64,000 bases of DNA from a bacterium (GCA_030535455.1 JAUNJY010000014.1:1-64000); one strand, 5' to 3'. Positions 7,392 to 16,649 are shown, counted from the stretch's first letter. The notes: generated from the sequence alone by a model not told the origin. Translations and numbers: made by a program.

Positions 7392-8291
7392 ATGAGATTA
7401 GGATCACATGTAGGTATGAGCGGGAAAGAGATGATGTTAGGTTCCGCTAAGGAAGCACACTCTTATGGCGCAAATACATTTATGTTATATACAGGGGCAC
7501 CACAGAATACAAGAAGAAAAGATATTAGCGAGTTGAACATTGATGCTGCGTGGGATTATATGAAGCAGCATGATATTGATGATATCGTGGTACATGCTCC
7601 TTATATTATTAATTTAGGAAATACAGTAAAGCCAGAGACATTTGAGATTGCCATACAGTTTTTAGATTTAGAGTTAAAGCGTACAGAGGCTATGAGAGCG
7701 AAGTACCTTGTGCTTCATCCAGGAGCTCATGTAGGAGCTGGAGAAGAGGCAGGCATTAAACAGATCGTTACCGGTTTAAATGAGGTCTTAACAAGAGAAC
7801 AGAACGTATATGTTTGTTTAGAGACAATGGCCGGAAAGGGAACAGAGCTTGGATGTACCTTTGAACAGCTAGCAAAGATTTATGATGGTGTTAAGTTTAA
7901 TGATAAATTAAGAGTATGTTTCGATACATGCCATGTAAATGATCAAGGTTATGATTTAGTAAATGATTTAGATGGAGTATTTGATCAGTTTGACCGTGTA
8001 CTTGGAAAAGACCAGATTGCGGTATTCCACATCAATGATAGTAAGAATGTATTAGGTGCAAAAAAGGATCGTCATGAGAATATTGGCTTTGGTAATCTTG
8101 GATTTGATACAGTTAAGAATATTATTTACCATAAGGACTTTATGAACGTGCCAAAAATCTTAGAGACGCCTTATGTTGCAGTACCAGGAGAGACAAAGAA
8201 GACGCTTGCACCATATAAATATGAAATCGCCATGTTAAAGGAAGGCGTATTCCATGAAAATCTGATCGAAGAGATCTTAGCACAGAAATAA
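7392..8291 (+). CDS. nfo: Endonuclease IV (AP endonuclease)
   Basis: This 299-residue zinc enzyme cuts DNA 5' of abasic sites in base excision repair. It has the TIM-barrel metal ligands of the family: [11 protein letters not shown] (about residue 110), LETMAGKG (about 146), [13 protein letters not shown] (about 177), HINDSKN, and [12 protein letters not shown], followed by ILETP. The length matches Nfo proteins. It probably shares a transcript with the preceding nuclease-like gene and with the downstream decarboxylase gene, which begins 32 bases later. Confidence 0.95.
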   Translation: MRLGSHVGMSGKEMMLGSAKEAHSYGANTFMLYTGAPQNTRRKDISELNIDAAWDYMKQHDIDDIVVHAPYIINLGNTVKPETFEIAIQFLDLELKRTEAMRAKYLVLHPGAHVGAGEEAGIKQIVTGLNEVLTREQNVYVCLETMAGKGTELGCTFEQLAKIYDGVKFNDKLRVCFDTCHVNDQGYDLVNDLDGVFDQFDRVLGKDQIAVFHINDSKNVLGAKKDRHENIGFGNLGFDTVKNIIYHKDFMNVPKILETPYVAVPGETKKTLAPYKYEIAMLKEGVFHENLIEEILAQK

Positions 8292-8323
8292 GTTGAAATA
8301 AGTTATAAAAGGAGAAGGAACCA

Positions 8324-9748
8324 TTGGATTCACTATACGATAAATTAGCAGGCTATCAGGCAGAGGGCATTTACCCAATGCATATGCCGGGCCATAAACG
8401 AAATACTCGGTTGTTTGACATGCCTAATCCATATTCCATGGACATTACAGAAATCGAAGGCTTTGATGACCTTCATCAGCCAGAAGAAATCATTCTTCAT
8501 TCTATAGAGCAGGCAAGAAAGCTATATGGCGCAAAGCATACGTATTATCTTGTAAATGGAAGTACGGTAGGGCTATTGGCAGGAATTATGGCTTGTACAA
8601 AGAAGCATGACCATGTATTAGTGGCAAGAAACTGTCATAAGGCAGTCTATAATGCTATTTATATGCATGAGCTTACACCGGTTTATCTATATCCTGAATT
8701 CAATGAGGACTTCGGCTGTTATAAAGAAGTGTTAGCCAGTTCAGTAAAAAAGGCATTAGAAGAAAATGAAAAGATTTCCTTAGTCGTTCTTACCAGTCCG
8801 ACCTATGAAGGAATCGTATCGGATATTAAGGCCATTGCAGCAATCTGCCATGAGAAGAAAATCCCGTTACTTGTGGATGAGGCACATGGAGCACATCTTG
8901 GCTTCCATCCTTATTTTCCGGAAAGTGCCCTCAAAGAGGGGGCAGATGTTGTCATCCAAAGTGTCCATAAGACATTGCCGGCATTTACCCAGACAGCATT
9001 ATTGCATTGTGATGACAAGCTGGTGGACCAGTCACGGATCAAACGTTATCTGTCCATGCTGCAAAGCAGCAGCCCATCATATTTATTAATGGCCGGGATT
9101 GATCAGTGCATTCGCTATGTAAGTAAGAATAAGGAAACCGTGTTTGACCAATATGAGAGTGACCTTAAGAGTTTTTATGAACGTATGAAGGCACTGAAAC
9201 ATTTAACAATTTTAACAAAGCCGGAGGGCAGTGGAGTTAAGAGAGATCCTTCTAAGATTGTAATTGGTGTTTTGGGAACTACTCTTTCTGCAACGGAGTT
9301 ATATGACCGACTGTTAAATCAATATAAGATCCAGCTGGAGATGATCAGTCGTGATTACGGCATTGCAATGACAAGCATTTGCGATACCAAGGAAGGCTAT
9401 GGCAGGCTTGCAGCAGCATTATTAGAGATAGATGGTTCACTTGAAGCATCCATAACAACAAAGAAGATCAATCCATACAATATTCCAACCCTTCTTACAA
9501 AGCTTAATCCTTATGAAGCAATGGATGAGGTATATGATGTAATACCGTTTGAGGAGGCAGCAGGCCATATCAGTGCGGAATATATCTATTTTTATCCGCC
9601 AGGAATTCCAGTGGCAGTTCCAGGGGAAGTAATTAGTAGTCAGCTGTTACAGGCTATTTTGGAGTTTAAGGACACAGGAATTCATATTAAGGGAGTGAAT
9701 GATGCTTCCCTACAGACATTACGAGTTATAAAGCAAAAGGAGGCGTAG
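8324..9748 (+). CDS. PLP-dependent Orn/Lys/Arg decarboxylase family protein (YaaO-like)
   Basis: This 474-residue fold-type I PLP enzyme has MHMPGHKRN at its N terminus, LTSPTYEGIVSDI, VDEAHGAHLGFH, and the PLP-binding lysine in SVHKTLPAF (about residue 219). The C-terminal domain ends in YFYPPGIPVAVPGEV. Such proteins decarboxylate arginine, lysine or ornithine in polyamine formation, but the substrate cannot be read from the sequence. The start is TTG after GGAGAAGG. In Bacillus the orthologous position (yaaO) precedes tmk; here the next gene, four bases on, is guanylate-kinase-like. Confidence 0.88.
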   Translation: MDSLYDKLAGYQAEGIYPMHMPGHKRNTRLFDMPNPYSMDITEIEGFDDLHQPEEIILHSIEQARKLYGAKHTYYLVNGSTVGLLAGIMACTKKHDHVLVARNCHKAVYNAIYMHELTPVYLYPEFNEDFGCYKEVLASSVKKALEENEKISLVVLTSPTYEGIVSDIKAIAAICHEKKIPLLVDEAHGAHLGFHPYFPESALKEGADVVIQSVHKTLPAFTQTALLHCDDKLVDQSRIKRYLSMLQSSSPSYLLMAGIDQCIRYVSKNKETVFDQYESDLKSFYERMKALKHLTILTKPEGSGVKRDPSKIVIGVLGTTLSATELYDRLLNQYKIQLEMISRDYGIAMTSICDTKEGYGRLAAALLEIDGSLEASITTKKINPYNIPTLLTKLNPYEAMDEVYDVIPFEEAAGHISAEYIYFYPPGIPVAVPGEVISSQLLQAILEFKDTGIHIKGVNDASLQTLRVIKQKEA

Positions 9749-9752
9749 AAGT

Positions 9753-10349
9753 ATGTCGCATAAAATCTATGTAGTTATGGGAAAAAGCGCTTCTGGCAAA
9801 GATACCATCTATAAAGAGCTAGCAAAAGATAGAGAGCTTCAGTTAAAAGAGGTGGTAACATATACGACAAGACCGATCCGTGAAGGAGAGAGGGAGGGAG
9901 TAGAGTACCACTTTGTCACAGAGGAGAAACTGGATGCCTTAGAGAAAGAGGGAAAGATCATCGAACACCGCACCTATCAGACGGTTTATGGTGCATGGCA
10001 TTACTTTACGGTAGAGGATGAACAGATTGATTTAAAAAATCATGACTATGTATTGATTGGGACATTAGAATCCTATCGCCAAATTCTTGCGTACTATGGC
10101 AGTGAAATTGTAAAGCCAATTTATGTTGAAGTAGAGAGCGGTGAGCGACTAGAGAGAGCTCTCTCAAGAGAGCGTAAGCAGCCGGAGCCAAAATATGCGG
10201 AGATGTGTCGAAGATTTTTAGCAGATGAGCAGGACTTCTCAGAAGAAATGATTAAAGAAGCAGGCATTTTAGTACGCTTTCAAAATAAAGATTTAAGGAA
10301 ATGCATTGGGGAAATCAAAGCATTCATCCAAGCAAAAACTATTATGTAA
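9753..10349 (+). CDS. Guanylate-kinase-like protein
   Basis: This 198-residue P-loop kinase resembles guanylate kinase. It has the nucleotide loop MGKSASGKDT (residues 9-18) and the GMP-binding signature TYTTRPIREGEREGVEYHF (about 36-54). The P-loop ends in KD rather than KS/KG, unlike standard Gmk. It lies between a YaaO-type decarboxylase and yaaR, where Bacillus has thymidylate kinase (tmk), so it may be a paralogue and not the essential Gmk. The substrate is therefore uncertain. The start ATG follows AAAGGAGG. Confidence 0.75.
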   Translation: MSHKIYVVMGKSASGKDTIYKELAKDRELQLKEVVTYTTRPIREGEREGVEYHFVTEEKLDALEKEGKIIEHRTYQTVYGAWHYFTVEDEQIDLKNHDYVLIGTLESYRQILAYYGSEIVKPIYVEVESGERLERALSRERKQPEPKYAEMCRRFLADEQDFSEEMIKEAGILVRFQNKDLRKCIGEIKAFIQAKTIM

Positions 10350-10407
10350 TTAAGACTATATATGATATAATAAATTACAAAGGCTTGATGATAGGAGGAT
10401 ATTTGAT

Positions 10408-10848
10408 ATGGATTTACGTGTAAATCAAATGCAGAATATGAATCAGCTGAGTGCTACAAATCAAGTAAGAGAATCCGACGGTTCATTTAAATTTACGCTG
10501 GTAAGCCATATTGAAGAAGAGGGCCTGCAGGCAAGACTTACCCTGATGCTTGAAGAAATTACAAGTCAAGGGGATAGAATAAAAAAGCGTATGGATGTTA
10601 AGGATGTAAAGAGATATCGATCCTTAATTCAGGAATTTATGAATGAGGTCGTATCACGCTCCCATCAGTTTAGTCGTGAGAATTCTCTTGATCGACGAGG
10701 AAGACACCGGGTATATGGAATCGTCAAACTTGTCAATCAGGCAATTGATGAATTAGCACAGGAGTTAATCAGTGAAGAACAGGATTCCTTAAGTATATTA
10801 GGTCGTATAGATGAAATAAGAGGAATGTTATTAGATATCTTTATGTAA
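10408..10848 (+). CDS. yaaR: YaaR family protein (DUF327)
   Basis: This 146-residue mostly helical protein matches the YaaR/DUF327 family in length, in LKFTLVSHIEEEGLQ-like and MDVKDVKRYRSLIQEFM segments, and in position just before holB. The family has no firmly known function. The stretch RSHQFSRENSLDRRGRHR is basic. A ribosome site (AGGAGG) precedes the ATG. It is part of the yaaO-to-rsmI operon. Confidence 0.85.
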   Translation: MDLRVNQMQNMNQLSATNQVRESDGSFKFTLVSHIEEEGLQARLTLMLEEITSQGDRIKKRMDVKDVKRYRSLIQEFMNEVVSRSHQFSRENSLDRRGRHRVYGIVKLVNQAIDELAQELISEEQDSLSILGRIDEIRGMLLDIFM

Positions 10849-10878
10849 CTACCTTGCATAAGATAAAGGGGTGTAAGC

Positions 10879-11865
10879 ATGTTAGATTATAGTCAGGTAA
10901 TCGGTCACAAGAATATAATAAAACATTTAAAGATGGCAGTTGAGAACAGCAGAGTATCTCAAGCATATATCTTAAGTGGAGAAGACGGCTCTGGAAAGAT
11001 GTTATTGGCACAGATTTTTGCTAAGACACTTTTATGTGAGGAAGGAAAAGATGCGCCTTGTAACAGGTGTAAGTCCTGCCTTCAGGTAGAAGGGGAAAAC
11101 CAGCCGGATTTAAAATATGTGACTCATGAAAAAGCAAGTATCAGTGTTGATGATATTCGTATCCAGGTAAACAATGACATATTTATCAAACCATTTAGCA
11201 GCAAATACAAGATCTACATTGTTGATGAAGCAGAAAAGATGACAGAGCAGGCACAGAATGCCTTATTAAAGACAATTGAAGAGCCACCAGAATATGCAAT
11301 CATATTATTGTTAACAACGAATACGACAAAGCTATTGCCTACGATTTTATCTAGATGTGTGACGCTACCATTAAAAGCGGTACCACAAAAAGATATTAAG
11401 AAATATCTAATGGAACATATCGGAGTGCCAGACTATCTTGCAGACATTAGTGCAGGCTTCTGTCAGGGCAACGTAGGACGAGCTATCAAGTATGCATCTA
11501 GTGAGTCTTTCATTGAAGGAAAAGATGCAATACTACAAGTACTTAAACGAATCGATCAGATGGAACTCTATGAGATTATGGATGCAATTAAGGAGTTTAG
11601 CGCCAGAAAGCTTGAGATTGAAGACTATATTGATTTGATGATTTTGTGGTATCGTGATGTTTTGTTATGTAAGGTGACTAGGGATCCAAATTTATTATTA
11701 TATAAAAATGAGTACAGAGCAATTATAAAGCAAGCAGAAAAACACAATTATGAAGGCATTGAGAACAGTATTAAGGCAATGGAAAAGGCCAAGGTTCGTT
11801 TAAAGGCCAATGTCAACTTCGATACAGCGATTGAATTAATGCTGTTGTCATTAAAGGAGAATTAA
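10879..11865 (+). CDS. holB: DNA polymerase III subunit delta'
   Basis: This 328-residue clamp-loader subunit has the AAA+ core: a P-loop-like GEDGSGKM (residues 34-41, with M where active ATPases have S/T), the zinc cysteines in CNRCKSC (about 60-66), VDEAEKM (Walker B, about 114-120), NALLKTIEEPP and ILSRC (sensor 1). Delta' subunits do not need ATPase activity, which fits the altered P-loop. RicT follows with only one base between, its ribosome site being inside the holB end. Confidence 0.93.
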   Translation: MLDYSQVIGHKNIIKHLKMAVENSRVSQAYILSGEDGSGKMLLAQIFAKTLLCEEGKDAPCNRCKSCLQVEGENQPDLKYVTHEKASISVDDIRIQVNNDIFIKPFSSKYKIYIVDEAEKMTEQAQNALLKTIEEPPEYAIILLLTTNTTKLLPTILSRCVTLPLKAVPQKDIKKYLMEHIGVPDYLADISAGFCQGNVGRAIKYASSESFIEGKDAILQVLKRIDQMELYEIMDAIKEFSARKLEIEDYIDLMILWYRDVLLCKVTRDPNLLLYKNEYRAIIKQAEKHNYEGIENSIKAMEKAKVRLKANVNFDTAIELMLLSLKEN

Positions 11866-11866
11866 G

Positions 11867-12772
11867 ATGGTAAATGTAATTGGAGTTAGATTTCGACAAG
11901 CCGGCAAGATTTATTTTTTTGATCCGGTAGATCTTGAAATCAAACAAGGGGATAATGTCATTGTTGAGACCGCAAGAGGCATTGAATATGGAAACGTTGT
12001 ATTAGGACACAAAGAAGTTTCAGATGAAAAGATTATTCAGCCTTTAAAACAAGTAATCCGCGTGGCAACCCCAGATGATGATGAAATAGAAAAACGTAAT
12101 AAGGCGAAGGAAAAGGATGCATTTGCAATCTGTTTAGAGAAGATCAAAAAGCATGGCCTTGAAATGAAATTAATCGACGCTGAGTATACGTTTGATAATA
12201 ATAAAGTGCTATTTTATTTTACCGCAGATGGACGTATTGATTTCCGTGAGCTGGTAAAAGACTTAGCAGCAGTATTTAAGACAAGAATAGAGTTAAGACA
12301 GATCGGCGTACGTGATGAGACTAAGATTGTAGGAGGCATTGGTATTTGTGGAAGACCATTATGCTGTCACACATTCTTATTTGACTTTGTACCTGTATCC
12401 ATCAAGATGGCGAAGGAACAAAACTTAAGTCTTAATCCGACTAAGATTTCAGGTGTCTGCGGACGTTTAATGTGCTGTCTTAAAAATGAAGAAGAAGCTT
12501 ATGAAGAGCTTAACAGCAAGCTTCCTAATGTAGGAGACTATGTAATTACTTCAGACCGTCTAAAGGGTGAAGTACAAAGTGTAAGCGTGTTAAAACAATT
12601 AGTAAAAGTAGTCGTTACCTTAGATCACGATGAAAAAGAAGTACGTGAATATAAAGTTGACGATTTAAAATTCACACCAAGAAAGAAACGTGAGAGATTA
12701 GCAATGGATGAAGAGTTACGTGCCTTAGAATTAGCTGAGAAACGTGAAAGTAAGTCCAGGTTAAACGAGTAG
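11867..12772 (+). CDS. ricT: RicT/YaaT regulator (PSP1 C-terminal domain)
   Basis: This 301-residue PSP1-family protein has the clustered cysteines ICGRPLCC (about residues 162-169) and VCGRLMCC (about 197-204). In Bacillus these help the RicT-RicA-RicF complex hold iron-sulfur clusters and promote RNase Y processing, competence and sporulation. Neither RicA (YmcA) nor RicF (YlbF) is in this window. The gene sits between holB and trmN6 as in Bacillus, but the replication regulator gene yabA is missing from the 16-base gap that follows. Confidence 0.92.
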   Translation: MVNVIGVRFRQAGKIYFFDPVDLEIKQGDNVIVETARGIEYGNVVLGHKEVSDEKIIQPLKQVIRVATPDDDEIEKRNKAKEKDAFAICLEKIKKHGLEMKLIDAEYTFDNNKVLFYFTADGRIDFRELVKDLAAVFKTRIELRQIGVRDETKIVGGIGICGRPLCCHTFLFDFVPVSIKMAKEQNLSLNPTKISGVCGRLMCCLKNEEEAYEELNSKLPNVGDYVITSDRLKGEVQSVSVLKQLVKVVVTLDHDEKEVREYKVDDLKFTPRKKRERLAMDEELRALELAEKRESKSRLNE

Positions 12773-12788
12773 TAAAAGGAGTTAGTTC

Positions 12789-13523
12789 ATGGAATTATTA
12801 TTACCAGGAGAGAGATTGGATGAACTACAACGTAATAACTATAAAATCATCCAAAATCCAAAAAAGTTCTGTTTTGGAATGGATGCAGTATTGTTAGCCG
12901 GCTTTGCAGAAGTGAAAGAGGGCGAGACTGCGCTTGATCTTGGCACAGGTACAGGGATTATCCCAATTCTTCTTGAGGGGAGATATAATGGAAAGCATTA
13001 TACCGGACTTGAAATTCAAGAAGAGAGTGCAGATATGGCAAGACGCAGTGTCCTCTATAATAACTTGACAGACAAAGTTGATATTGTTACTGGAGATATA
13101 AAGGAAGCCTCTAAATTATTCAAAGCGGCTTCCTTTGATGTTGTTACAACCAATCCACCATATATGACCAATAGCCATGGTCTGGTAAACCCAGATATGC
13201 CAAAAGCAATTGCAAGACATGAATTGTTATGTTCTCTTGAAGATGTTGTCAGAGAAGGAGCAAAGGTGTTGCGACCAGGTGGAAGATTTTATATGGTACA
13301 TCGACCAACCCGTTTGGTTGAAATTATTAATATGTTAACAAAATACAAGCTTGAACCTAAGAGATTAAAAATGGTTCATCCTTATGTAGATAAAGAAGCC
13401 AATATGGTTTTAATTGAGGCAGTCAGAGGTGGAAAATCCATGATTAAGATAGAGAAGCCTTTAATTGTTTATAAAGATGTAAAAGTCTACACAGATGAGA
13501 TTTATGATATCTACGGATATTAA
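12789..13523 (+). CDS. trmN6: tRNA1(Val) adenine-N6 methyltransferase
   Basis: This 244-residue class I SAM-dependent methyltransferase has LDLGTGTGIIPILL (SAM site, about residues 49-62) and the amino-methyltransferase motif NPPYM (about 122-126), with the end-of-domain LIEAVRGGK. By family it methylates N6 of an adenine next to the anticodon of tRNA-Val. It lies 13 bases before rsmI in the operon. The GIY-YIG gene yazA that Bacillus has here is absent. Confidence 0.9.
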   Translation: MELLLPGERLDELQRNNYKIIQNPKKFCFGMDAVLLAGFAEVKEGETALDLGTGTGIIPILLEGRYNGKHYTGLEIQEESADMARRSVLYNNLTDKVDIVTGDIKEASKLFKAASFDVVTTNPPYMTNSHGLVNPDMPKAIARHELLCSLEDVVREGAKVLRPGGRFYMVHRPTRLVEIINMLTKYKLEPKRLKMVHPYVDKEANMVLIEAVRGGKSMIKIEKPLIVYKDVKVYTDEIYDIYGY

Positions 13524-13536
13524 ACTGGAGGTTTAA

Positions 13537-14376
13537 ATGGCAGGAAAATTATATTTATGTGCAACTCCGATTGGAAACTTAGAGGATATTACGTATCGTG
13601 TGCTTCGTACTTTAAATGAAGTGGATTTAATCGCAGCAGAGGATACAAGACATTCCATTAAATTACTCAATCACTTTGAGATTAAGACACCAATGACAAG
13701 CTATCATGAATTCAATAAGATTGAGAAGGCGAAGTATCTAGTACAAGAGATGTTGGATGGAAAAAATATCGCATGTATTACTGATGCAGGTACGCCAGGT
13801 ATTTCAGATCCAGGGGAGGAGCTTGTTAAGTTTGCCTATGAAGCAGGTATCGAAGTAACATCCTTACCAGGCCCAGTTGCTTGCGTGACAGCGCTTACAT
13901 TATCCGGTCTTAGTACTAGAAGATTTTGTTTTGAGGCGTTCTTACCAACTGATAAGAAGGAAAAGAGAGCAGTTTTAGAAGAACTAAAGACAGAAACTAG
14001 AACTACGATTATCTATGAGGCACCACATCGCTTATTAAAGACATTACGTGAACTTCTTGATACATTAGGCAATCGTAAGATTACAATCTGCAGAGAGCTT
14101 ACTAAGAAGCATGAGACAGCATTCTTAACTACCATTGAAGATGCAATCGCTCACTATACAGAGACGGATCCTAGAGGAGAATGCGTAATTGTAATAGAGG
14201 GTGTTAATCGAGAAACACTTGTGGAAGAAGAAAGAAGCAAGTGGGATGAGTTATCCTTAGAAGAGCATGTAGAGTATTATATACAACAAGGACAGTCTAA
14301 GAAGGATGCAATGAAGCTAGTTGCAAAAGATCGTGGATTATCCAAAAGAGATGTTTACCAGGAATTAATCAAATAG
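13537..14376 (+). CDS. rsmI: 16S rRNA cytidine-1402 2'-O-methyltransferase
   Basis: This 279-residue tetrapyrrole-methylase-fold enzyme has LCATPIGNLEDIT at its start, AAEDTRHS, ITDAGTPGISDPG (about residues 82-94), SLPGP, and YEAPHRL. It methylates the ribose of C1402 in 16S rRNA. It is the last gene of the operon, and a bidirectional terminator separates it from the convergent abrB-type gene. Confidence 0.95.
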   Translation: MAGKLYLCATPIGNLEDITYRVLRTLNEVDLIAAEDTRHSIKLLNHFEIKTPMTSYHEFNKIEKAKYLVQEMLDGKNIACITDAGTPGISDPGEELVKFAYEAGIEVTSLPGPVACVTALTLSGLSTRRFCFEAFLPTDKKEKRAVLEELKTETRTTIIYEAPHRLLKTLRELLDTLGNRKITICRELTKKHETAFLTTIEDAIAHYTETDPRGECVIVIEGVNRETLVEEERSKWDELSLEEHVEYYIQQGQSKKDAMKLVAKDRGLSKRDVYQELIK

Positions 14377-14423
14377 AGTGTAACGAGAAGAAACATGCAG
14401 TGCAAGTTTTTCTGTTATTATAT

Positions 14424-14472
14424 AAAAAAAGAAGCTATGACAGCCGAGGGGGACTTTCATAGCTTCTTTTTT
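14424..14472. terminator. Bidirectional terminator between rsmI and the abrB-type gene
   Basis: AAAAAAAGAAGCTATGA (14424-14440) pairs with TCATAGCTTCTTTTTT (14458-14472). The A and T flanks let it work on both strands. Confidence 0.9.
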
Positions 14473-14476
14473 ATGC

Positions 14477-14514
14477 TGCAATAGTAACCGAAATGTATAT
14501 GTACTACTATTGCA
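14477..14514. repeat. Hairpin of unknown role 3' of the abrB-type gene
   Basis: TGCAATAGTA (14477-14486) and TACTATTGCA (14505-14514) form a perfect 10-base stem with an 18-base loop. No T run follows directly on either strand, so it is not a normal terminator. Confidence 0.45.
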
Positions 14515-14566
14515 ATAGATGATCAGCGTGGCCAATCAATATGTGTTTAATAAATTTAATTACTGA

Positions 14567-14824
14567 TTATTCAATGATACCAGCTAATTTAGCTAATTGA
14601 ATAATGCTTTCTTTAGATACTTTCTTACCGCAGTAATCAAATAAGTCATTCTTTTCACCATTGAAGACATCAGTTGGTTCATATTTTTGTAATACGATTC
14701 TATCTTCATCAACAAAGATTTCAAGTGGATCTCTTTCACTTACTCCTAAAGTTCTTCTTAATTCGATAGGAAGTGTGATACGTCCTAATTCATCGAGTTT
14801 TCTAACAATACCAGTACTTTTCAT
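14567..14824 (-). CDS. abrB: AbrB/SpoVT-family transition-state regulator
   Basis: This 85-residue protein has the swapped-hairpin DNA-binding domain of AbrB at residues 1-52: GIVRKLDELGRITLPIELRR then LEIFVDEDRIVLQKYEP. The short C-terminal part has two cysteine-containing turns. In Bacillus AbrB represses stationary-phase genes and sits after rsmI exactly as here. The ribosome site GGAGTAG precedes the ATG on the minus strand. A palindrome at 14851-14867 just upstream may serve autoregulation. Orthology to AbrB itself rather than a relative is likely but unproven. Confidence 0.9.
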   Translation of the reverse strand: MKSTGIVRKLDELGRITLPIELRRTLGVSERDPLEIFVDEDRIVLQKYEPTDVFNGEKNDLFDYCGKKVSKESIIQLAKLAGIIE

Positions 14825-15470
14825 AATTCTACTCCTTTGAATATATTAAACAAGTATGTAATACTTGGTGATATTTATAAAAATAACACTTACTCCAAAT
14901 AAAGTAAATGCAAAATATTAATCTAATATAGCACAATTTTAAGGTGGCTTTTTCCGATAATAAGAAAAATGTAATGTGTAAAATAATGTATATCACTGTT
15001 GATTTAGTTAATTATTACCAAAAACTAGTGAATTTATATCGAAAATAGCACATATTTGTATTAAAAGTCAGCATTACCTAAGAGAATAAGGAAAAATTGG
15101 AAGAAAGTATAGTAAAATATTTTTACCATTTTAAAGCCAGCGAAAGAAAAAAAATAGAATAATATGATTGCTTTTTATGATACCGCTTACAAAGAAAATC
15201 GTTATATTTTGAATAACTGATATAAAAATGCGTTGAAAACACGTGAAAGGAAATGAAAGTAAATCCGAAATAAATAGTTTTAATTATAAGAGAAAGTTTC
15301 TAATTGCCAGTAAATGGATAAAAATAGTAATTCAATATGGTTTAATTTTATAAAATGTTTATATTCTGTTAAAAATAAATCAAATTCATAAAATTGTGCT
15401 ACTTGGACATAGTTTTTGCGTGACAGCATATAGTTAAATGAAGACGAGCTAAAGGAGGTCAAGTTTACAG
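14825..15470. other. Intergenic gap of about 650 bases between divergent abrB and spmA genes
   Basis: I see no credible gene here; it is very AT-rich. It holds a perfect palindrome CAAGTAT-GTA-ATACTTG (14851-14867) close to the abrB start and a single cre-like site at 15178-15191 (reverse complement TGTAAGCGGTATCA). An AGGAGG ahead of spmA lies at 15452-15457. Promoters for both genes must be here, but none has a clear consensus. Confidence 0.5.
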
Positions 15471-16055
15471 ATGCTCAATTATTTATGGGCCTTTATGATT
15501 CTTGGCGGTATCGTATATGGAACTCTTACAGGAAATATTTCCTCCATTACTACAGTGACATTGGACTCTTCTAAAGAGGCAGTCACCTTATGTATTACAA
15601 TGTTAGGCATTATGTCCCTATGGACAGGGTTAATGCAGGTTGCTAAGGCAGTTGGCATAATAGATCGGTTAACTAAGCTATTGATGCCAATACTTAAGCT
15701 ATTATTTCCGGACATCCCAAAGGGACATATCGTAAATGAATATATTGCATCCAATATGATTGCCAATTTACTTGGATTAGGATGGGCAGCAACCCCCATG
15801 GGATTAAAGGCAATGGGAGAGTTAAAGAAATTAAATCATGATAGTGACATAGCAAGTTCTGATATGTGTACATTTTTAATCATTAATATATCCTCCTTAC
15901 AGTTAATTCCCGTAAATATCATTGCATATCGTACTCAGTACCAATCGGTAAGTCCTACTCAGATCTTAGGTGCTGCAATAGTGACGACATGCTTTTCTAC
16001 CATGGTTGGTGTATTATTTTCAATTATTGCTAGAAAGGTATCGAGAAAGGGATAG
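15471..16055 (+). CDS. spmA: Spore maturation protein A
   Basis: This 194-residue membrane protein of the nucleoside-recognition (Gate) family has four or more hydrophobic segments and is paired with spmB. In Bacillus the SpmA/SpmB pair helps dehydrate the spore core; how is not known. Typical segments are MIPILKLLFPDIPKGH-like text (LMPILKLLFPDIPKGH, about residues 67-82) and NMIANLLGLGWAATPMG. The AGGAGGT sits 12-13 bases before the ATG, longer than usual, and there is no nearer in-frame start. Confidence 0.92.
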   Translation: MLNYLWAFMILGGIVYGTLTGNISSITTVTLDSSKEAVTLCITMLGIMSLWTGLMQVAKAVGIIDRLTKLLMPILKLLFPDIPKGHIVNEYIASNMIANLLGLGWAATPMGLKAMGELKKLNHDSDIASSDMCTFLIINISSLQLIPVNIIAYRTQYQSVSPTQILGAAIVTTCFSTMVGVLFSIIARKVSRKG

Positions 16056-16064
16056 GGAAGCGGT

Positions 16065-16589
16065 ATGAATTTTTTATTATATGTTTCAGATTATATGATT
16101 CCATTTGTGTTCTTTATTGTGATTGGATATGGAGTCCTTTGCAAGGCACCTGTCTATGATGAGTTTGTTAAGGGAGCTAAGGATGGATTAAAAGTGGTAG
16201 TTGGAATTCTTCCTACCCTGATAGGATTGATGGTGGCAATCGGGGTGTTACGGGCATCAGGAGTACTTGACGCATTATCAGTGGCCATTGAGCCTTTTGT
16301 TGCAAAGCTGATGTTCCCAGCTCAGTTGGTTCCATTGGTAATCATAAAGATGTTTTCTTCTTCTGCGGCTACATCATTGCTTCTTGATATTTTCAAGCAG
16401 TATGGTCCGGACAGCTATTATGGAATGTTGGCATCTATCATTATGAGCTGTACAGAGACCATCTTTTATACCATGGCAGTATACTTTATGGTGGCAGGCG
16501 TTAAGAAAACAAGGTATACATTAGTGGGTGCATTAATTTCTACCTTTGCTGGCGTGATTGCAAGTGTATTTATTATGAAATTTATTTAA
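16065..16589 (+). CDS. spmB: Spore maturation protein B
   Basis: This 174-residue membrane protein is the partner of SpmA. It has a Gate domain and the typical KMFSSSAATSLLLDIFKQYGPDS-type segment at about residues 102-122, followed by SCTETIFYTMAVYF. It starts nine bases after spmA, so the two are co-transcribed and presumably sporulation-controlled. The trp operon promoter follows 25 bases after its stop. Confidence 0.93.
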   Translation: MNFLLYVSDYMIPFVFFIVIGYGVLCKAPVYDEFVKGAKDGLKVVVGILPTLIGLMVAIGVLRASGVLDALSVAIEPFVAKLMFPAQLVPLVIIKMFSSSAATSLLLDIFKQYGPDSYYGMLASIIMSCTETIFYTMAVYFMVAGVKKTRYTLVGALISTFAGVIASVFIMKFI

Positions 16590-16614
16590 AATATTAAATA
16601 TTTACATATTTTGG

Positions 16615-16643
16615 TTGACAAAGAAAAAATGGAAGAATATACT
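16615..16643 (+). promoter_or_regulatory. Consensus sigma-A promoter of the trp operon
   Basis: TTGACA (16615-16620), 17 bases, TATACT (16638-16643). It drives the T-box leader and the seven trp genes. Confidence 0.9.
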
Positions 16644-16649
16644 AAGTAA

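Noticed and set aside
15280-15462. 60-codon frame on the minus strand in the abrB-spmA gap
   Set aside because: AT-rich text with no ribosome site or recognisable protein features.
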